A stretch of DNA of 64,000 nucleotides from Biomphalaria glabrata (GCF_947242115.1 NC_074723.1:25194543-25258542), one strand, 5' to 3'. Counted from the first letter of the stretch, positions 48,301 to 61,009 are shown. Numbers and translations: made by a program. Notes: a model not told the origin generated them from the sequence alone.

Positions 48301-49175
48301 TGGAAGGATGGTTGGTTGGTTGAGAATGGCTGGATGGATGGTTGTTTAACTTATTTAATGGTTGGATGTGGTTGGTTGGTTAGCTGGTTGGATGATTGGC
48401 TGTGGTTAGTTGGATGGTGGATTGGTTGTGATTGGTTGGTTCTGGTTGGATGGATGGTTGGTTGGTGATGGTTTGATGGTTGTGGTTGGTTGGGTGGATG
48501 GATGGATGGTTGGTGATGGTTTAATGGTTGTGGTTGGTTGGTTGTTGCTGATTGGCTGTATAGATTGATGGTTGACAATGGTTAGCTGGTTGGTGAAGGT
48601 TTGTGGGATTGGTTGATATGTTGGTTGTGGTTGGTTGGTATTCTGGCTTTCGTTGGTTGGATAAATGGTGATGGTTGGCTGGTTGGTAAGATGGATAATT
48701 GTTTTGTTGATTGGTTGGCTGGCATGTTGGTTGTGGTTGGTTGGCTAGATTGATAATTTTCGTATAGTTGGTTGAGGTTGGTTGTGGTTGGATGGATAGT
48801 TGGTTGTTGTTGGTTGGCTGTATGGATGGGTGGTTGGCTGTTATTTGATATGTTGGTTGTGGTTCTTTGGTATTTTAGCTGTGGTTGGTTGGATGGATGG
48901 TATGTTGGTTGGCTAGATTGATACTTGTTTTGTTGGTTTGTTGGCTGATTAGTTGTGGTTGGTTGGATGGATCGATGCTGATGGTTGGCTGGTATGTTTG
49001 TTGACTAGATGGATAATTGTTTTGTTGGTTGGTTGGCTGGTTAGATGTGGTTGGTTGAATGGATGGATAATTTTTTAATGATTGGTTGTGGTTGGTTATG
49101 GTTGGTTGGTTGTGGTTGGTTGTTTTGTTGGATGATTTGTTGGTTTGCTTGCTTTGGTTGATTGATTGATTTGTT
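48300..49175. repeat. TGG-rich simple-sequence block (GGTT/GGAT)n
   Basis: About 870 bp of irregular GGTTGGTTGGATGGATGGTT with TGTGGTTGG. It is strongly strand-asymmetric (G/T on +, A/C on -). Frames opened by the repeat give Pro/Asn/Gln-rich peptides and are not genes. Confidence 0.92.
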
Positions 49176-49254
49176 GGTGTGTAGTGCTTTGATAGTGTCA
49201 GTATCCTAGCACTTGAGATGAAATCCTATTGGGAACAGACCAATTGTGCTCTGG

Positions 49255-49640
49255 GGTAGAAACTGGGCCGCCCGGCGTAATGTGTGTTGAAATACTTTCA
49301 TTAGAAATACCATAGTGGTCAGTGGAGAGAAGGCCGCTAGGTGTTTGGAGGTGTTGTGTATTGAAATACTTTCATTGGAAATACCATTGAGGTCAGTGGA
49401 GAGAAGGCAACTAGGTGTTTGGAGGTGTTGTGTATTGAAATACTTTCATTGGAAATACCATAGTGGTCAGTGGAGAGAAGGCCGCTAGGTGTTTGGAGGT
49501 GTTGTGTATTGAAATACTTTCATTGGAAATACCATTGAGGTCAGTGGAGAGAAGGCCGCTAGGTGTTTGGAGGTGTTGTGTATTGAAATACTTTCATTGG
49601 AAATACCATCGAGGTCAGTGGAGAGAAGGCCGCTAGGTGT
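49255..49640. repeat. 74-bp tandem repeat
   Basis: Five copies of a 74-bp unit with TTGAAATACTTTCATTGGAA, ATACCA(T)GAGGTCAGTGGAG and AGAAGGCCGCTAGGTGTTTG. Confidence 0.92.
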
Positions 49641-49649
49641 TTGGAGGTG

Positions 49650-49826
49650 TTGTGTGTTGAAAGACTTTCCACAAAACGTTTTCTAGTTGACGTGCCGTAT
49701 CGCACTGCAGCAGCTTTAGCACAAACTATAACACAAGACATTTTGCTTGGAACGCACGTAGTATATGACGTATTGGCTGCTTATGCTCATGTAGCAAATA
49801 TAAATAATGAAGTTTACATTCTGTAG
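49650..49826 (+). pseudogene. Merlin/IS1595-type DDE transposase fragment
   Basis: The open frame contains TKRFLVDVPYRTAAALAQ, ITQDILLGTHVVYDV and AAYAHVANINN. The pattern VPxRTAxTLxxxIxxxIxPGTxVxSDxWxAY is that of IS1595/ISXO2-like (eukaryotic Merlin) transposases; the Asp in HVVYD would be the second catalytic residue. Only ~58 residues remain, ending at TAG, with no flanking domains. Recognition is from memory of the family pattern. Confidence 0.55.
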
Positions 49827-49829
49827 TAA

Positions 49830-50865
49830 AACATCAAGACACTTCATAGACCCAAACGACAGCGATACACACACACAACATAGAGAATCTATAGATGGAA
49901 CATAATTAATTAACATGCATGACTAGATTGACACATGAAATGAATATGACGTTTTCTTTTTTAAGTAACATCTGTAATCTATAAGATAAGATAAGAAGAT
50001 AGTTTTTAAAATTTATTTTATAGATGTGCCTATGGTAAAATAAGATAATTATTATAGGTTATTATATGTTAAGAATGTGTTCATTCTTCAATTTTGTTAA
50101 AGTTTAATTTTTCTTGATTGAATTAAATCTAATATTTCGTACATTTACAGCCAATCTATATCTTATATTATTCACTCCAAGCATAGATTTATTTTCTTAA
50201 TTTAAAATGATTGCAGTAATTTACTAGTTTATATTTTAATTTTTGGAAAAATACGGGACTGTGGCAAAACAGAACCTACATAAAAACGTAAGAAACAATT
50301 CATAGTTATATTGGTAATTATATTGGTATCTAATAAATCTGGACATAGATCTTGATCTAAAACAGTTAGATCTACTCTGCATATGAAAAATATAGCCCTA
50401 AAAATATATATATATACCAAGCTAGATCTAAAACAATTACTCTGCATGTGACTTCATTTAAAAAAATCGTTTTCTTTTCATTTAATATATAGGCCTAGCT
50501 ACATTTGTAAAAAGAAATTTTTATTTGTAGTTGGCAGCATTGAAATGATTTCCCCCCCCCCCTTAGGCCAAAAACCTAGCTAAATTGTTGACAACAAAAC
50601 AATGTCGTGAAAATGACACGGGACGCTGATATACAGGATTACCAAAATCCGTTGGAATGTATGGGATGTTGGAAGGGAACAACTTTATTCAATGTCCATT
50701 CAACTTGTTTTTGGCTACGAATCTCCATTGTTTTAAACAATATTCATTAAATATTTTTCAGTCCTTTTCATATCTTTTGAAATATTCCTGTCTTTTTTTT
50801 TTCTTGCATATAAAAATTGTTTATTACGAAATGTTGAGAGTTTTGTAAAACATCAACATGACATA
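49830..50865. other. AT-rich sequence; nothing supported
   Basis: No exon, transposon terminus or array recognised; a short (TA)n near 50,405 and a C-run at 50,552. Confidence 0.45.
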
Positions 50866-50867
50866 AC

Positions 50868-50950
50868 TACTGGCGCCAAAACGTCCCGTCACCAAAACGA
50901 CCACGGTGCAAAAATGGCGTCGCCAAAACGTCGCGTACCGTGTCAGGTTA
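50868..50950. repeat. Short array of GGCGCCAAAACGTCCCGTC-type units
   Basis: Four to five degenerate ~17-bp units combining CGCCAAAACGTC, GTCACCAAAACGACC and ATGGCGTCG. It resembles the arms of the foldback-like families but no inverted partner is seen. Confidence 0.6.
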
Positions 50951-51224
50951 TAGCGCCGCTGCAAACACCTAAGAAATGCATTTTTAGAGTTAAGAATACA
51001 GGGGCAAAAAAAAAAAACGCGTTGCGATGGGTAGCGGGTAGCCGACCCGAATCCTGATGGGGAAGCTATTAGAGCTCCTTAAATGGCATGAGAGGGGTAT
51101 CTATTGTCATTCCACTAAAAAAAGAACCTATTCTTTGGAACAAAATACTTACTGGATTAGCTGTAATGAACATCTATTGCGTAATTTAGGGTATATTTAT
51201 TTCTATTTCATAATTCATATCTCT

Positions 51225-51230
51225 GTCTAT

Positions 51231-51313
<83 letters not shown>

Positions 51314-51314
51314 C
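51225..51314. repeat. (ATCT)n microsatellite
   Basis: About 22 tandem copies of CTAT/ATCT. Confidence 0.97.
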
Positions 51315-51517
51315 ATCGTAGAACATTGGGCAACAGAAAGACCCGGTGCAGAGCAGCTTGTACGACCCAGGGCTCTCACTAAACTGGTAACTGCCTTGAT
51401 TGTCACGTGACAGATCGTGTCTTACTTCATGTCTGTCTTCTTGTGCTAATGATTTTAATGCAGTTCAAGATTTACGTAAAAAAATAGAGAACAAATGTAC
51501 ACAGCAGTATATTCAGA

Positions 51518-52753
51518 AAAAAACAAGATTACAAAGACAAAATTATGTGAAAACACAAGCTCAAAATCGGACCCCGAAATGGTCTACTCAAGCAGGTAAA
51601 AATGCAGGTTTCAATATTTTCAACATGAATATCAGAAACTATGAAGTACCAACTATCAACAATCACAACCTTTTATATAGAAGAGACGTGCGCAAGTGTG
51701 GCCGATATTATTGTATTGTTAGTCCGACTATCAACATAAAATCACAGGAAACGAAGTTTTAGTATCATTAAATGGATACTATTCAATTAACTGATGAAGG
51801 TATAGTTCAATGTGAACCTAGTCTTAATGAATCTAAGTGACTAAACTGTTAAGTAAAAGGCCAATCTCTTATTCAAGGCTTTAAGGAAGAAGAGTTTCTT
51901 AGTGAAGTGTACGCCTCTAGTGTTAACTATAGTACAGTTATGTGTGCTTGATGGTTAGTATATGAAAACTTACAGCTTACTGTTGTTTTAAATAATTAAA
52001 GACTTATATAAATACTAAATAGATACTTTCTTTATAAATAAAAGTAAACATTTTATTTCAACATTTTTTATGTTATGTTCTTTAAAACAGCTACACTTTC
52101 TGTACAAATCAAACATGTTGGCTCGGTTATTTAGATTTAATAAAGATCTGTCCACTTGTCCTGGAAGTTTCAACATCCAATTATCGTTTCTTCGACACTC
52201 CCATTTTATTAGTGTACAAATGTTACAATAGCACCTATCATGTTAATGTCAGAGGTACCCGAACTAAAATGATGCGCTGTGTTACACACATGAAATGTCA
52301 AGGACACGGCTAGTTCAAAACAGCCGCAGCATCGTCCAAGACTCTAAAACAACTCTCAATTCTTGTCGCTAAAAAAAAAAACAACCTTGTGTTCTTATAG
52401 AAAAAAAAATTAACATGAATATTAACAAGACAATAGATTAGTATGAAATACATCAAAGAAAAGTGAGAGTCCGCTTCATAGAGAAAACACATTTTCAACC
52501 TTTTTGTTTTTATAATTCTTTTTTATTTTCTACATTTTGTGCCAATGTTTTGGCGGGCCGGTCAGAACCACGTCGCGGGCCGGATCTGGCCCGCGGGCCG
52601 TAGTTTGGGCATCACTGATCTAAAATATCATGATATTGGATTTTCAATGTCGTTTCTAGTTTTTGAGATCTAAACGGGATGGACGGACGGAAGGACGGAC
52701 AGACAGATCACACAAAACTAATAGCAGCTATTCCTCTTTCGGGGTGACTAAAA
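51518..52753 (-). mobile_element. Family A element, copy 4, diverged and interrupted
   Basis: 3' part at 51,518-51,660 (ACAAGATTACAAAGACAAAA, TCAAAATCGGACCCCGAA) and 51,780-51,900 (GGCCAATCTCTTATTC). Middle matches near 51,970-52,040 (ACTAAATAGAT). Head at 52,620-52,753 (TCTAAACGGGATGG, CTTTCGGGGTGACTAAAAA). Interrupted by the hAT-type MITE at 52,250-52,617. Confidence 0.65.
52250..52617. mobile_element. hAT-type MITE (~368 bp)
   Basis: Left end CAGAGGTACCCGAACTA and reverse-complemented right end CAGTGATGCCCAAACTA agree at 12 of 17 positions. The right side has the GGCCCGCGGGCCAGATCCGG block common in hAT elements. Flanking 8 bp do not match, so the left limit is uncertain. Confidence 0.5.
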
Positions 52754-52759
52754 AAAGAG

Positions 52760-53440
52760 AAATCTCGACACAAATTGTCGAAGTTTTTTTTTTTTTGAGG
52801 GAACGGCTGTTTAGAATTATGTTCCACTCTTTAGAGTACAGCTTTATCAGCACTTTTGAAATGATGAACTATATGTTGTAAACAAAATGACGTATTTTTT
52901 GGCTGTACATTTTTGTTAAACACGCTTTATGTTTTATTTTATGAAACAAAAATTCCTATGGATCTAGTCTGAATGAATGACGCTAGCCAAAGTGGTCAAA
53001 TTGTGGGTCATCTTTAAACACTTTGAACGAAAGGTATGTACTTTAACTAACTAGGACTGTCACTGTAAGCTGTTCAAATGGCCGTTCGGTCATGTCTTAA
53101 GTAAGTGTAACTTCTTTTATGTCGCTCCATTGCCAGGTGGCTGTAACGTAGTGTGAGAATCACGCCACTGCCTTCTCGTGCTAGGCACGTGTTTGTGTAA
53201 ACAATTGGACTTATTGACTTCGTACAAATTAGGACCAAATATTGTTAGTAAAATAACATCATTTGTTCTGTTCCATTCAAATGAACACTGCGCCAACTTG
53301 TTTTATTCGAAATTGTCCTGCTCACTACCTGGTGTTGGTGTATTCTTTGATTCACGTCTGTATGAATTCGATACAATCACAAAACGTAAAATGAAGCTAT
53401 GACATTCTGAGATTGAAATTGTTATACAACCATTTATTTT
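52760..53440. other. Upstream region of gene 2; nothing else recognised
   Basis: No repeat family or exon recognised between family A copy 4 and the gene 2 TATA box. Confidence 0.4.
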
Positions 53441-53451
53441 TTTAAAATCCA

Positions 53452-53458
53452 TATAAAA
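53452..53458 (+). promoter_or_regulatory. TATA box of gene 2
   Basis: TATAAAA in CCATATAAAAGAAAGC, 67 bp before the start codon; a second TATAAA lies at about 53,466. Either would give a short 5' leader, as in gene 1. Confidence 0.6.
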
Positions 53459-53518
53459 GAAAGCATATAAATTGGACAGCTTTTATTTCCTGGACACATT
53501 TCCATAGAGGAGAACGTC

Positions 53519-55695
53519 ATGTTTTCTATACTAGTATTGGGTAAGTAGATTCATAGTTTCTATCAAACTAGACATTTTTCAGTAAGCTAGAACAAATGAA
53601 TTGGCAATCTGATATGCTCGTGAGCGTTTTTTTAAATGAATGTTGGATGGAAATAGAAAACCAATCATACACTAGGCGCTAAATAGAAAACCAATCATAC
53701 ACTAGGCGCTAAATAGAAAACCAATCATACACTAGGAGCTAAATAGAAAACCAATCATACACTAGGAGATAAATAGAAAACCAATCATACACTAGAAGCT
53801 AAATATAAAATCAATCATACACTAGGAGATAAATAGAAAACCAATCATACACTAGGAGCTAAATATAAAACCAATCATACACTAGGCGCTAAATATAAAA
53901 CCAATCATACACTAGGCGCTAAATAGAAAACCAATCATACACTAGGAGCTAAATATAAAACCAATCATACACTAGAAGCTAAATATAAAACCAATCATAC
54001 ACTAGGCGCTAAATAGAAAACCAATCATACACTAGGAGCTAAATATAAAACCAATCATACACTAGGCGCTAAATAGAAAACCAATCATACACTAGGAGCT
54101 AAATATAAAACCAATCATACACTAGGCGCTAAATATAAAACCAATCATACACTAGGCGCTAAATAGAAAACCAATCATACACTAGGAGCTAAATAGAAAA
54201 CCAATCATACACTAGGAGCTAAATACAAAACCAATCATACACTAGGAGCTAAATATAAAACCAATCATACACTAGGAGCTAAATAGAAAACCAATCATAC
54301 ACTAGGAGCTAAATAGAAAACCAATCATACACTAGGAGCTAAATATAAAACCAATCATACACTAGGAGCTAAATAGAAAACCAATCATACACTAGGAGCT
54401 AAATAGAAAACCAATCATACACTAGGAGCTAAATAGAAAACCAATCATACACTAGGAGCTAAATAGAAAACCAATCATACACTAGGAGATAAATAGAAAA
54501 CCAATCATACACTAGAAGCTAAATAGAAAACCAATCATACACTAAGAGCTAAATATAAAACCAATCATACACTAGGAGCTAAATAGAAAACCAATCATAC
54601 ACTAGGAGCTAAATAGAAAACCAATCATACACTAGGAGCTAAATATAAAACCAATCATACACTAGGAGCTAAATATAAAACCAATCATACACTAGGAGCT
54701 AAATATAAAACCAATCATACACTAGGAGCTAAATAGAAAACCAATCATACACTAGGAGCTAAATAGAAAACCAATCATACACTAGAAGCTAAATATAAAA
54801 CCAATCATACACTAGGCGCTAAATATAAAACCAATCATACACTAGGCGCTAAATAGAAAACCAATCATACACTAGGAGCTAAATATAAAACCAATCATAC
54901 ACTAGGAGCTAAATAGAAAACCAATCATACACTAGGAGCTAAATAGAAAACCAATCATACACTAGGAGCTAAATATAAAACCAATCATACACTAGGAGCT
55001 AAATATAAAACCAATCATACACTAGGAGCTAAATAGAAAACCAATCATACACTAGGAGCTAAATAGAAAACCAATCATACACTAGAAGCTAAATATAAAA
55101 CCAATCATACACTAGGCGCTAAATATAAAACCAATCATACACTAGGCGCTAAATAGAAAACCAATCATACACTAGGAGCTAAATAGAAAACCAATCATAC
55201 ACTAGGAGCTAAATAGAAAACCAATCATACACTAGGAGCTAAATATAAAACCAATCATACACTAGGAGCTAAATATAAAACCAATCATACACTAGGAGCT
55301 AAATATAAAACCAATCATACACTAGGAGCTAAATAGAAAACCAATCATACACTAGGAGCTAAATAAGCTTCAAAGTCTAAAAGAAGTTTAAAAAATGCAT
55401 CCTCCCTATTGTAAAAGCAGCAGACATCAAGAGCTGCTGTCAAGATGTCTGAAACGTGTGAGAACTGTTCTAACCATTCATTTTGCTTCACAGTGACACT
55501 TGTTACAGCAGTCGCAGGTCAAAGTAACCTGTGTGCTGCACCAAACGGCGACTTTCCGAATCCAAGCAGCGAACAATGCACAACCTACTTCCGATGTATT
55601 CAAGGGACACCAATCCTTCTCAGATGTCCAGGGAATCAGCGATTTGAGTTTTTGTTTCGAGTGTGTCGACCTCAAGCTGAAGTAGATTGTAACAG
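53519..55695 (+). CDS. Secreted single-CBM14 (peritrophin-A) protein, 5' two exons (partial)
   Basis: Exon 1 (53,519-53,540, MFSILVL + 1 nt) and exon 2 (55,494-55,695) join in phase 1 with GT-AG borders. Residues 1-16 are a signal peptide (MFSILVLVTLVTAVAG). The CBM14 domain has Cys at 21, 36, 42, 52, 65 and 73, the same spacing as gene 1, with CTTYFRCIQG and CRPQAEVDC. Exon 2 ends in phase 2 at AACAG/GTAAGA. A third exon is required but none is visible before the window ends; the downstream DNA is the nested B/A/LINE block, which would lie in intron 2 or replace the 3' end. Function: extracellular chitin binding by family. Confidence 0.85.
53650..55365. repeat. 30-bp minisatellite in intron 1 of gene 2
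   Basis: About 57 copies of a 30-bp unit, CTAAATAGAAAACCAATCAT plus ACACTAGGAG, with AGA/ATA and GGAG/GGCG variants. It fills most of the 1.95-kb intron and ends 128 bp before exon 2. Confidence 0.97.
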
Positions 55696-56160
55696 GTAAG
55701 ACAATCAAAAAGTGTGGTCAGAAGTGTGACGTAACCAAGTGTTATCTTCAAAGCGAGCAAAAAGGTAATTTATAAAAATCAATAAGAACATGTAGGCCTA
55801 CAATTTCTTACTCTATATTCTCATCAATTTTTCGTCAGTCTTGTTTCAAATCTTGTACACATTATTTCTCCCACTTCCCATTCTCGGATCAAGCTTTAAA
55901 TTTGTAGAATTATTCATTGTCGATGAATCAATAAACAAATCGGCAATTTTTTTTTTAGCGCGTAAGGGGAAAAAGCCGCTATCAGGTTTGTGCAAAATGC
56001 CCGTTCGTCCGTCTGTCACACTCAAATCTCTAAAACTAGAAGAGAACTGAAAAATCTTATTTCACCATGAGTTGTGGCTTGCAAAGTTTAGGTGCAATGG
56101 CAACTTTTGTTTTTAAATGCAAACTGTTTTGTTTTGAAAATTAATTATGCAAGCATTTTT

Positions 56161-57031
56161 TTGCGGCCCCCGAAAGGGGAAAAGACGCTATTAGTTTTGT
56201 GTGGCCTGTCTGTCCATCCGTCCGTCCCGTTTAGATCTCGTAAACTAGAAAATATAGTGAAAATCCGACATCATAATATTTTAGACCATTCAAAGTTCTG
56301 ATGCAACGGCTACTTTTTTCTTTTCTGAAAGCGAAAAATCTAATTTTTTAAATCACTTATGCAAGCAGTTCACAATTAATAGTAACAAATACGGGAAATT
56401 TTATTAGGGGAGATGCCATATCGTCATATTTATAACACAATTATGCAAACCTTTGTAGATTTTTTGTCAAAAAAATATTTTTTTACATTTGTATTGTTAA
56501 TATGTAAGTTCTGTTATACTAAGTACTATATTTACACACGAAAAAATGTTTACTATTTTTAAAGAGAAAAAATCTACTTAGTATGCATATAAGTTGGATA
56601 TAATTTAAAACAACAATTAATAAGTAGTTTTTCATATTATAGCCTGAACTGTAATATGCACAAATATACAGAAGACGCTTAACCAGAGGAATTTTTAAAA
56701 AGATTTTACGGAAATGTTTTTTTCTTGAGGAATATGAGATTGACCCTTTACAAAACAATTAGATCAATTAGATATTCATTATAAGACATCAGTTAGGGCA
56801 GGTTCACATCTAACTTCACATTCACTTTCACCTATCCTTTGGTCTGCTGGACCGCTGGGGCAACACACACGATCTGTTAACCTTTTTTCTCCATTCTTCT
56901 CGGCCATTTGTCTTTGATAGAATTTCATTCTGATAATATTGAAACCTGCCTTTTTACCTGCCTGGGTGAACCACTTCGGGGGCCGATTTTTAGTTTGTGT
57001 TTCCACACAAACTGTCTTTGTAACCTTGTTT
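56161..57031 (+). mobile_element. Family A element, copy 5
   Basis: From TTGCGGCCCCCGAAAGGGG to TGTAACCTTGTTT, with all family landmarks (CTGTCCATCCGTCC, CAACGGCTAC, GGTCTGCTGGACCG, CTTCGGGGGCCGATTTTTAG, paired TGTTTCCACACAAAC). It is inserted in family B between GCAAGCATTTTTT and CATTAAAATACACC, giving precise element limits. Confidence 0.9.
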
Positions 57032-57377
57032 CATTAAAATACACCACTTCTAAAACTATACAAAAATGTAAGAGAGTTTATGCTTACACCACAGATATAT
57101 TAGCTGCTAAAAAATTAAAAGAAAAAAAAATTGTAAAGGTGATTTGATTTTTTTTTTTTTTTTTTATTTTTGATTTGAGGCACATCGGCACAATTTAGGC
57201 CATGTCGTGCCTGCAGTCCCCTAAGGATCCCTCTCTCTCTAAACAACGAGTGCCAGATTCTATACAGTCATATCATTAAAATCAAGGTCTATTCACAGTT
57301 AAAATAGTAAAGGTAGTAAAAATTTAAATATTTGGTAAAAATCTAATGTAAATAGTGCATGTTCACAAATTCATAAA

Positions 57378-60300
57378 TCAGATCTTCGTAGATAGCCCCA
57401 CTTCCCGGATAAAGCCCAGTACCTTCCCAGGGTCAACATTATCAAATAGTGTATTTAAATTAGTGACTCTAAAGTATTTCGCCCTGACATCCTGGTATCT
57501 GGGGCAATCAACGAGGATATGTTCCACGGTGAGGCGAGAGTCACAGTACTCACAAAGTGGGGGCTCCTCTCTCTTCAGTACAAAAGAGTGCGTGATGTAG
57601 GTGTGGCCAATCCTAAGTCTGGACATGGTCGTGCTACCACGCCTTGTCAGACCCTTAGATGTGGGCCGCCACCTGACATCCGCCACAATCTGCCTGAGTT
57701 TACTGTGAGTCTCAGCCTCCCATCGGTTCTGCCACTCTCGATAGGTGGCAGAGGCAATACTTTGTCTCAGGTCCAAGTAGGGAATTTGGGTTCCTGACAC
57801 CGCATGATTTAGGGCTCTCTTTGCTTCTCTGTCTGCGGCTTCGTTTCCCTCAATGCCAACATGGGAGGGGGCCCAGATGAAGGTGACATCCCTACGGTCG
57901 GCTGTTATTTGGTCCAACAGCTTCAGGCTCTTATGTACCAATGGGATGTCAGTCTTCATCCGCCCCAAAGCTTGCAATGCAGATTTGGAGTCGGAGCAGA
58001 TTATAAATTTCCTCCTTTCTGATGCTTTTACGGCCATAAGTACAAGCAATATTGCGTGCAATTCGGCCGTAAAGATGGAGCAGCCATCGGGGAGTCTACG
58101 GGAGATTGTTTTGTTCCGAAAGGAGCAGGCACACGCGACCTTTCCCTCCATTTTGGATCCGTCTGTGTAGATGGTGCCACAATCTCCGTAGCTCTCCTGC
58201 AGTTCCCTAAAGTGGACTTGTAGTATGCTTGGGTCTGTATTTTCTTTTTTGAAATTGAGGAGGGATAAATTTAATTTGGGTTTATTCATTAGCCAAGGAG
58301 GGTTCTGAGGGGTTTCTATTTTAGAGATTTGGTCAATGGGTGGGGTTAAATTTTGGATGGGTTCTCTCATTCGAAGGCCCAACGGCTGTATGACGTTAGG
58401 CCTTCGATTGTATAATTCTACCTCTGTGGGGTTAAATATGGAGTCAAAAGCAGGGTTCGTGGGGTTGGATTTTAGCTTGACTATATACTGCATTGCAAGC
58501 TTTTTCATTCTTATATCCATGGGGAGTTCTCCCGCCTCCACATGGAGACTTGGGATAGGTGATGTACGAAACGCGCAGAGACAGAGACGCAGGGCAGCAT
58601 TTTGTATTGGTTCCAGTATTTTTAGTTACGACTTCCTTGCTGCTCCATATATTATGGATCCGTAGTCTAGCTTGGATCGAATTAGACTCCGATAGAGCAG
58701 CAGCAAGGTATCTCTGTCAGCTCCCCAGTCCGTATGGCTGAGTACTCTTAGTATGTTAAATGACTTTTGGCATTTCTTCTTAAGTTCCTTAATGTGGGGG
58801 AGAAAATTAAATTTGGAATCTAAGGTGAGGCCTAAAAATTTTGTAGTTTTCACAACAGGGATCTTCTTTTTGTGTATAAATAGTTCAGGGTCTGGGTGGA
58901 GTCCCCTTAGATTACAAAAATGCATACTAACTGTTTTGGAGTCTGAGAATTTGAAACCATTATAGTTTGCCCAACCCTGAATTTTGTTTAAACATAACTG
59001 TAATTTTCTTTCTAAGGTGTTCATGTTTTTCCCATAAGTGAGAATGACAAAGTCATCAACATACAAAGAGCACTCTATGCCAGGGGACAGCGCATTTATG
59101 ATGCTATTTATTTTAATGTTGAACAGGGTGACTGACAGAATGCTGCCCTGGGGTACACCCATTTCCTGGTCATGAGTGTCAGAAGCGGAGTTGCCCACTC
59201 GAACCTGAAATTTTCGATCTTTCAGGAATTCCTCCACAAAACGGGGGAGGTGTCCCTTAAGCCCCATAAGCGCCAGGTCACGTAGAATGCCATGTTTCCA
59301 GGTTGTGTCATAGGCCTTTTCTTTATCGAAGAATACAGATACTAGATGTTCTCTTCTGAGTAATGCATTTCTAATATAAGCTTCCAGCCTTACCAGGTGG
59401 TCAGTTGTTGTCCGCCCCTGCCGGAATCCGCACTGGTAGTTTGAGATCACTTTATTCCTTTCCAGGTACCAGACCAGCCTACTGTTAATCATTCTTTCCA
59501 TGGTTTTGCAGATGCAGCTTGTTAGTGCTATTGGTCGATAGTTAGCTGGGTCAGAGCCGTCTCTTCCCGGTTTAGGTATCGGTATAACTGTGGCTTTCCT
59601 CCAGCTGTTTGGGAAAGCGCCTGTTTGCCACACACAGTTATAGACCCCTAGCAGGACTGCCAATGAGGGTTCGGGAAGGTGTTTGAGGAACTGGTAATGG
59701 ATTTCGTCTTCTCCATGCGCTGTTTCATGTGACTTGTCCAGCGATTCCCTCAGTTCCTCAAGCGAGAACGGTTTGTTGTAGTCTTCATTGTTCTCTGACC
59801 TGAAATCAATGGGGTGTCTTTCCTCCCTGGTTTTGACTTTTTGGAACTCTGGCGTGTAGTGTGCAGTGGATGATTTTTCTGCTATTGAGGATGCAAGGCA
59901 GTCAGCTATTTCTCTGGGGGACGTGACAGTTCGTCCTTGGTTTTTCAAATGCCCTATTGCATTTGATTCTTTCCCTTTGATTCGCCTTACTGCCTTCCAA
60001 ACCGCTCTAGCAGAAGTTTTGGCATCCAGACTGCCGACAAAACTTCTCCAGGAATTCCTTTTGGCTGACCGTATGGTTTGTCTAGCCTTTGCTCTAGCTA
60101 TCCTAAATAGCTTTAGGTTTTCCTGGGAAGGATTCTTTATAAATGCAGCCAGTCGTTTTTTCCTATCGCCAATAGCACTTTTGCAAGCTGTATCAAACCA
60201 TGGTTTGCTAGGCCGTTTTGGATTTGCAGAGGTTAGGGGTACAACTTTCCTGGCTATACTTAGTAGCTTGCTAGCAAAGGTATCAGCTGGGTTCTGTTCA

Positions 60301-61009
60301 TCGAGGATATTTTCTGTGATATCCTCGGAGCATCTTTTTTGGAATTGTTCCCAATCGGCCTTATTCAGTTTCCACCGCTGAGGTCGTCCTAATGAAGGGA
60401 GATTGTTAGTAATGATGATTGGGAAGTGATCACTTCCCCGTAGATCATTGCTAACTGACCATTTAAAGTCGTCCAGAAGTCCGGGGACGCATACGGTGAG
60501 GTCAATGCATGTGAGAGATCCAGTTCCTGGGTGCAAGTAGGTCGGTGATGCATCATTAAGTATGCATAAATCATGTCGGAGGAAGATATCCTCCAGCATA
60601 CGACCTCTTGTGTCGGTATTGTTGGATCCCCACATGGTGTTATGATTAAATAAGGCCGGAGGAGTTGTTTCAATAGGTCCTCCATGTCTGTTCGGTTTAA
60701 TGGAGCGCCTGGTGGTAGATACAGGCTGCAGCAAGTAATAACCTTGTGAAGGGCCTGTAGTGTGGTCTGTAGTTCTACCCTCTCATGGGGGATGCTATCC
60801 TTCACAAGGATACAGACTCCACATGATGCTCTCTCTGCATCCTCAACATTCTTGCTGTAAGCACGGTAGCTTCGGAAGCTGATGCAATCTTTCAGAAATG
60901 TTTCCTGTAAGCAGACAGCTACAGGAGTCTCAGAGTCCATCAGTAGCTGCATTTCCTCGTAATTGGCCTTGAAGCCTCTACAATTCCACTGTACAATTCT
61001 GGAATCCAT
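57378..61009 (-). pseudogene. LINE ORF2: endonuclease, RT, RNase H, CCHC
   Basis: Starts MDSRIVQWNCRGF at 61,009 (APE endonuclease Asn motif), with LQETF (Glu) following. A small deletion near 60,650 removes the usual GDFN and shifts the frame; SDHFPI (His motif) is in the new frame. RT: PANYRPIALTS, FFDKEKAYDTTW, MGVPQGSILS and YVDD at ~59,053-59,064. A TAA at 58,626 interrupts in frame after YGAARKS. RNase H follows with YTDGS, AELHAI, CSDSKSAL and HVGIEGNEAAD (all four acidic residues kept). C-terminus CEYC...H...C near 57,520; stop at 57,378. Confidence 0.92.

Noticed and set aside
57147-57165. T-run as a terminator or poly-T signal
   Set aside because: It is the A-rich tail of the - strand LINE.
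59866-60381. 171-codon + frame opposite the LINE
   Set aside because: Shadow of LINE ORF2 on the other strand; the - frame has the RT domains.
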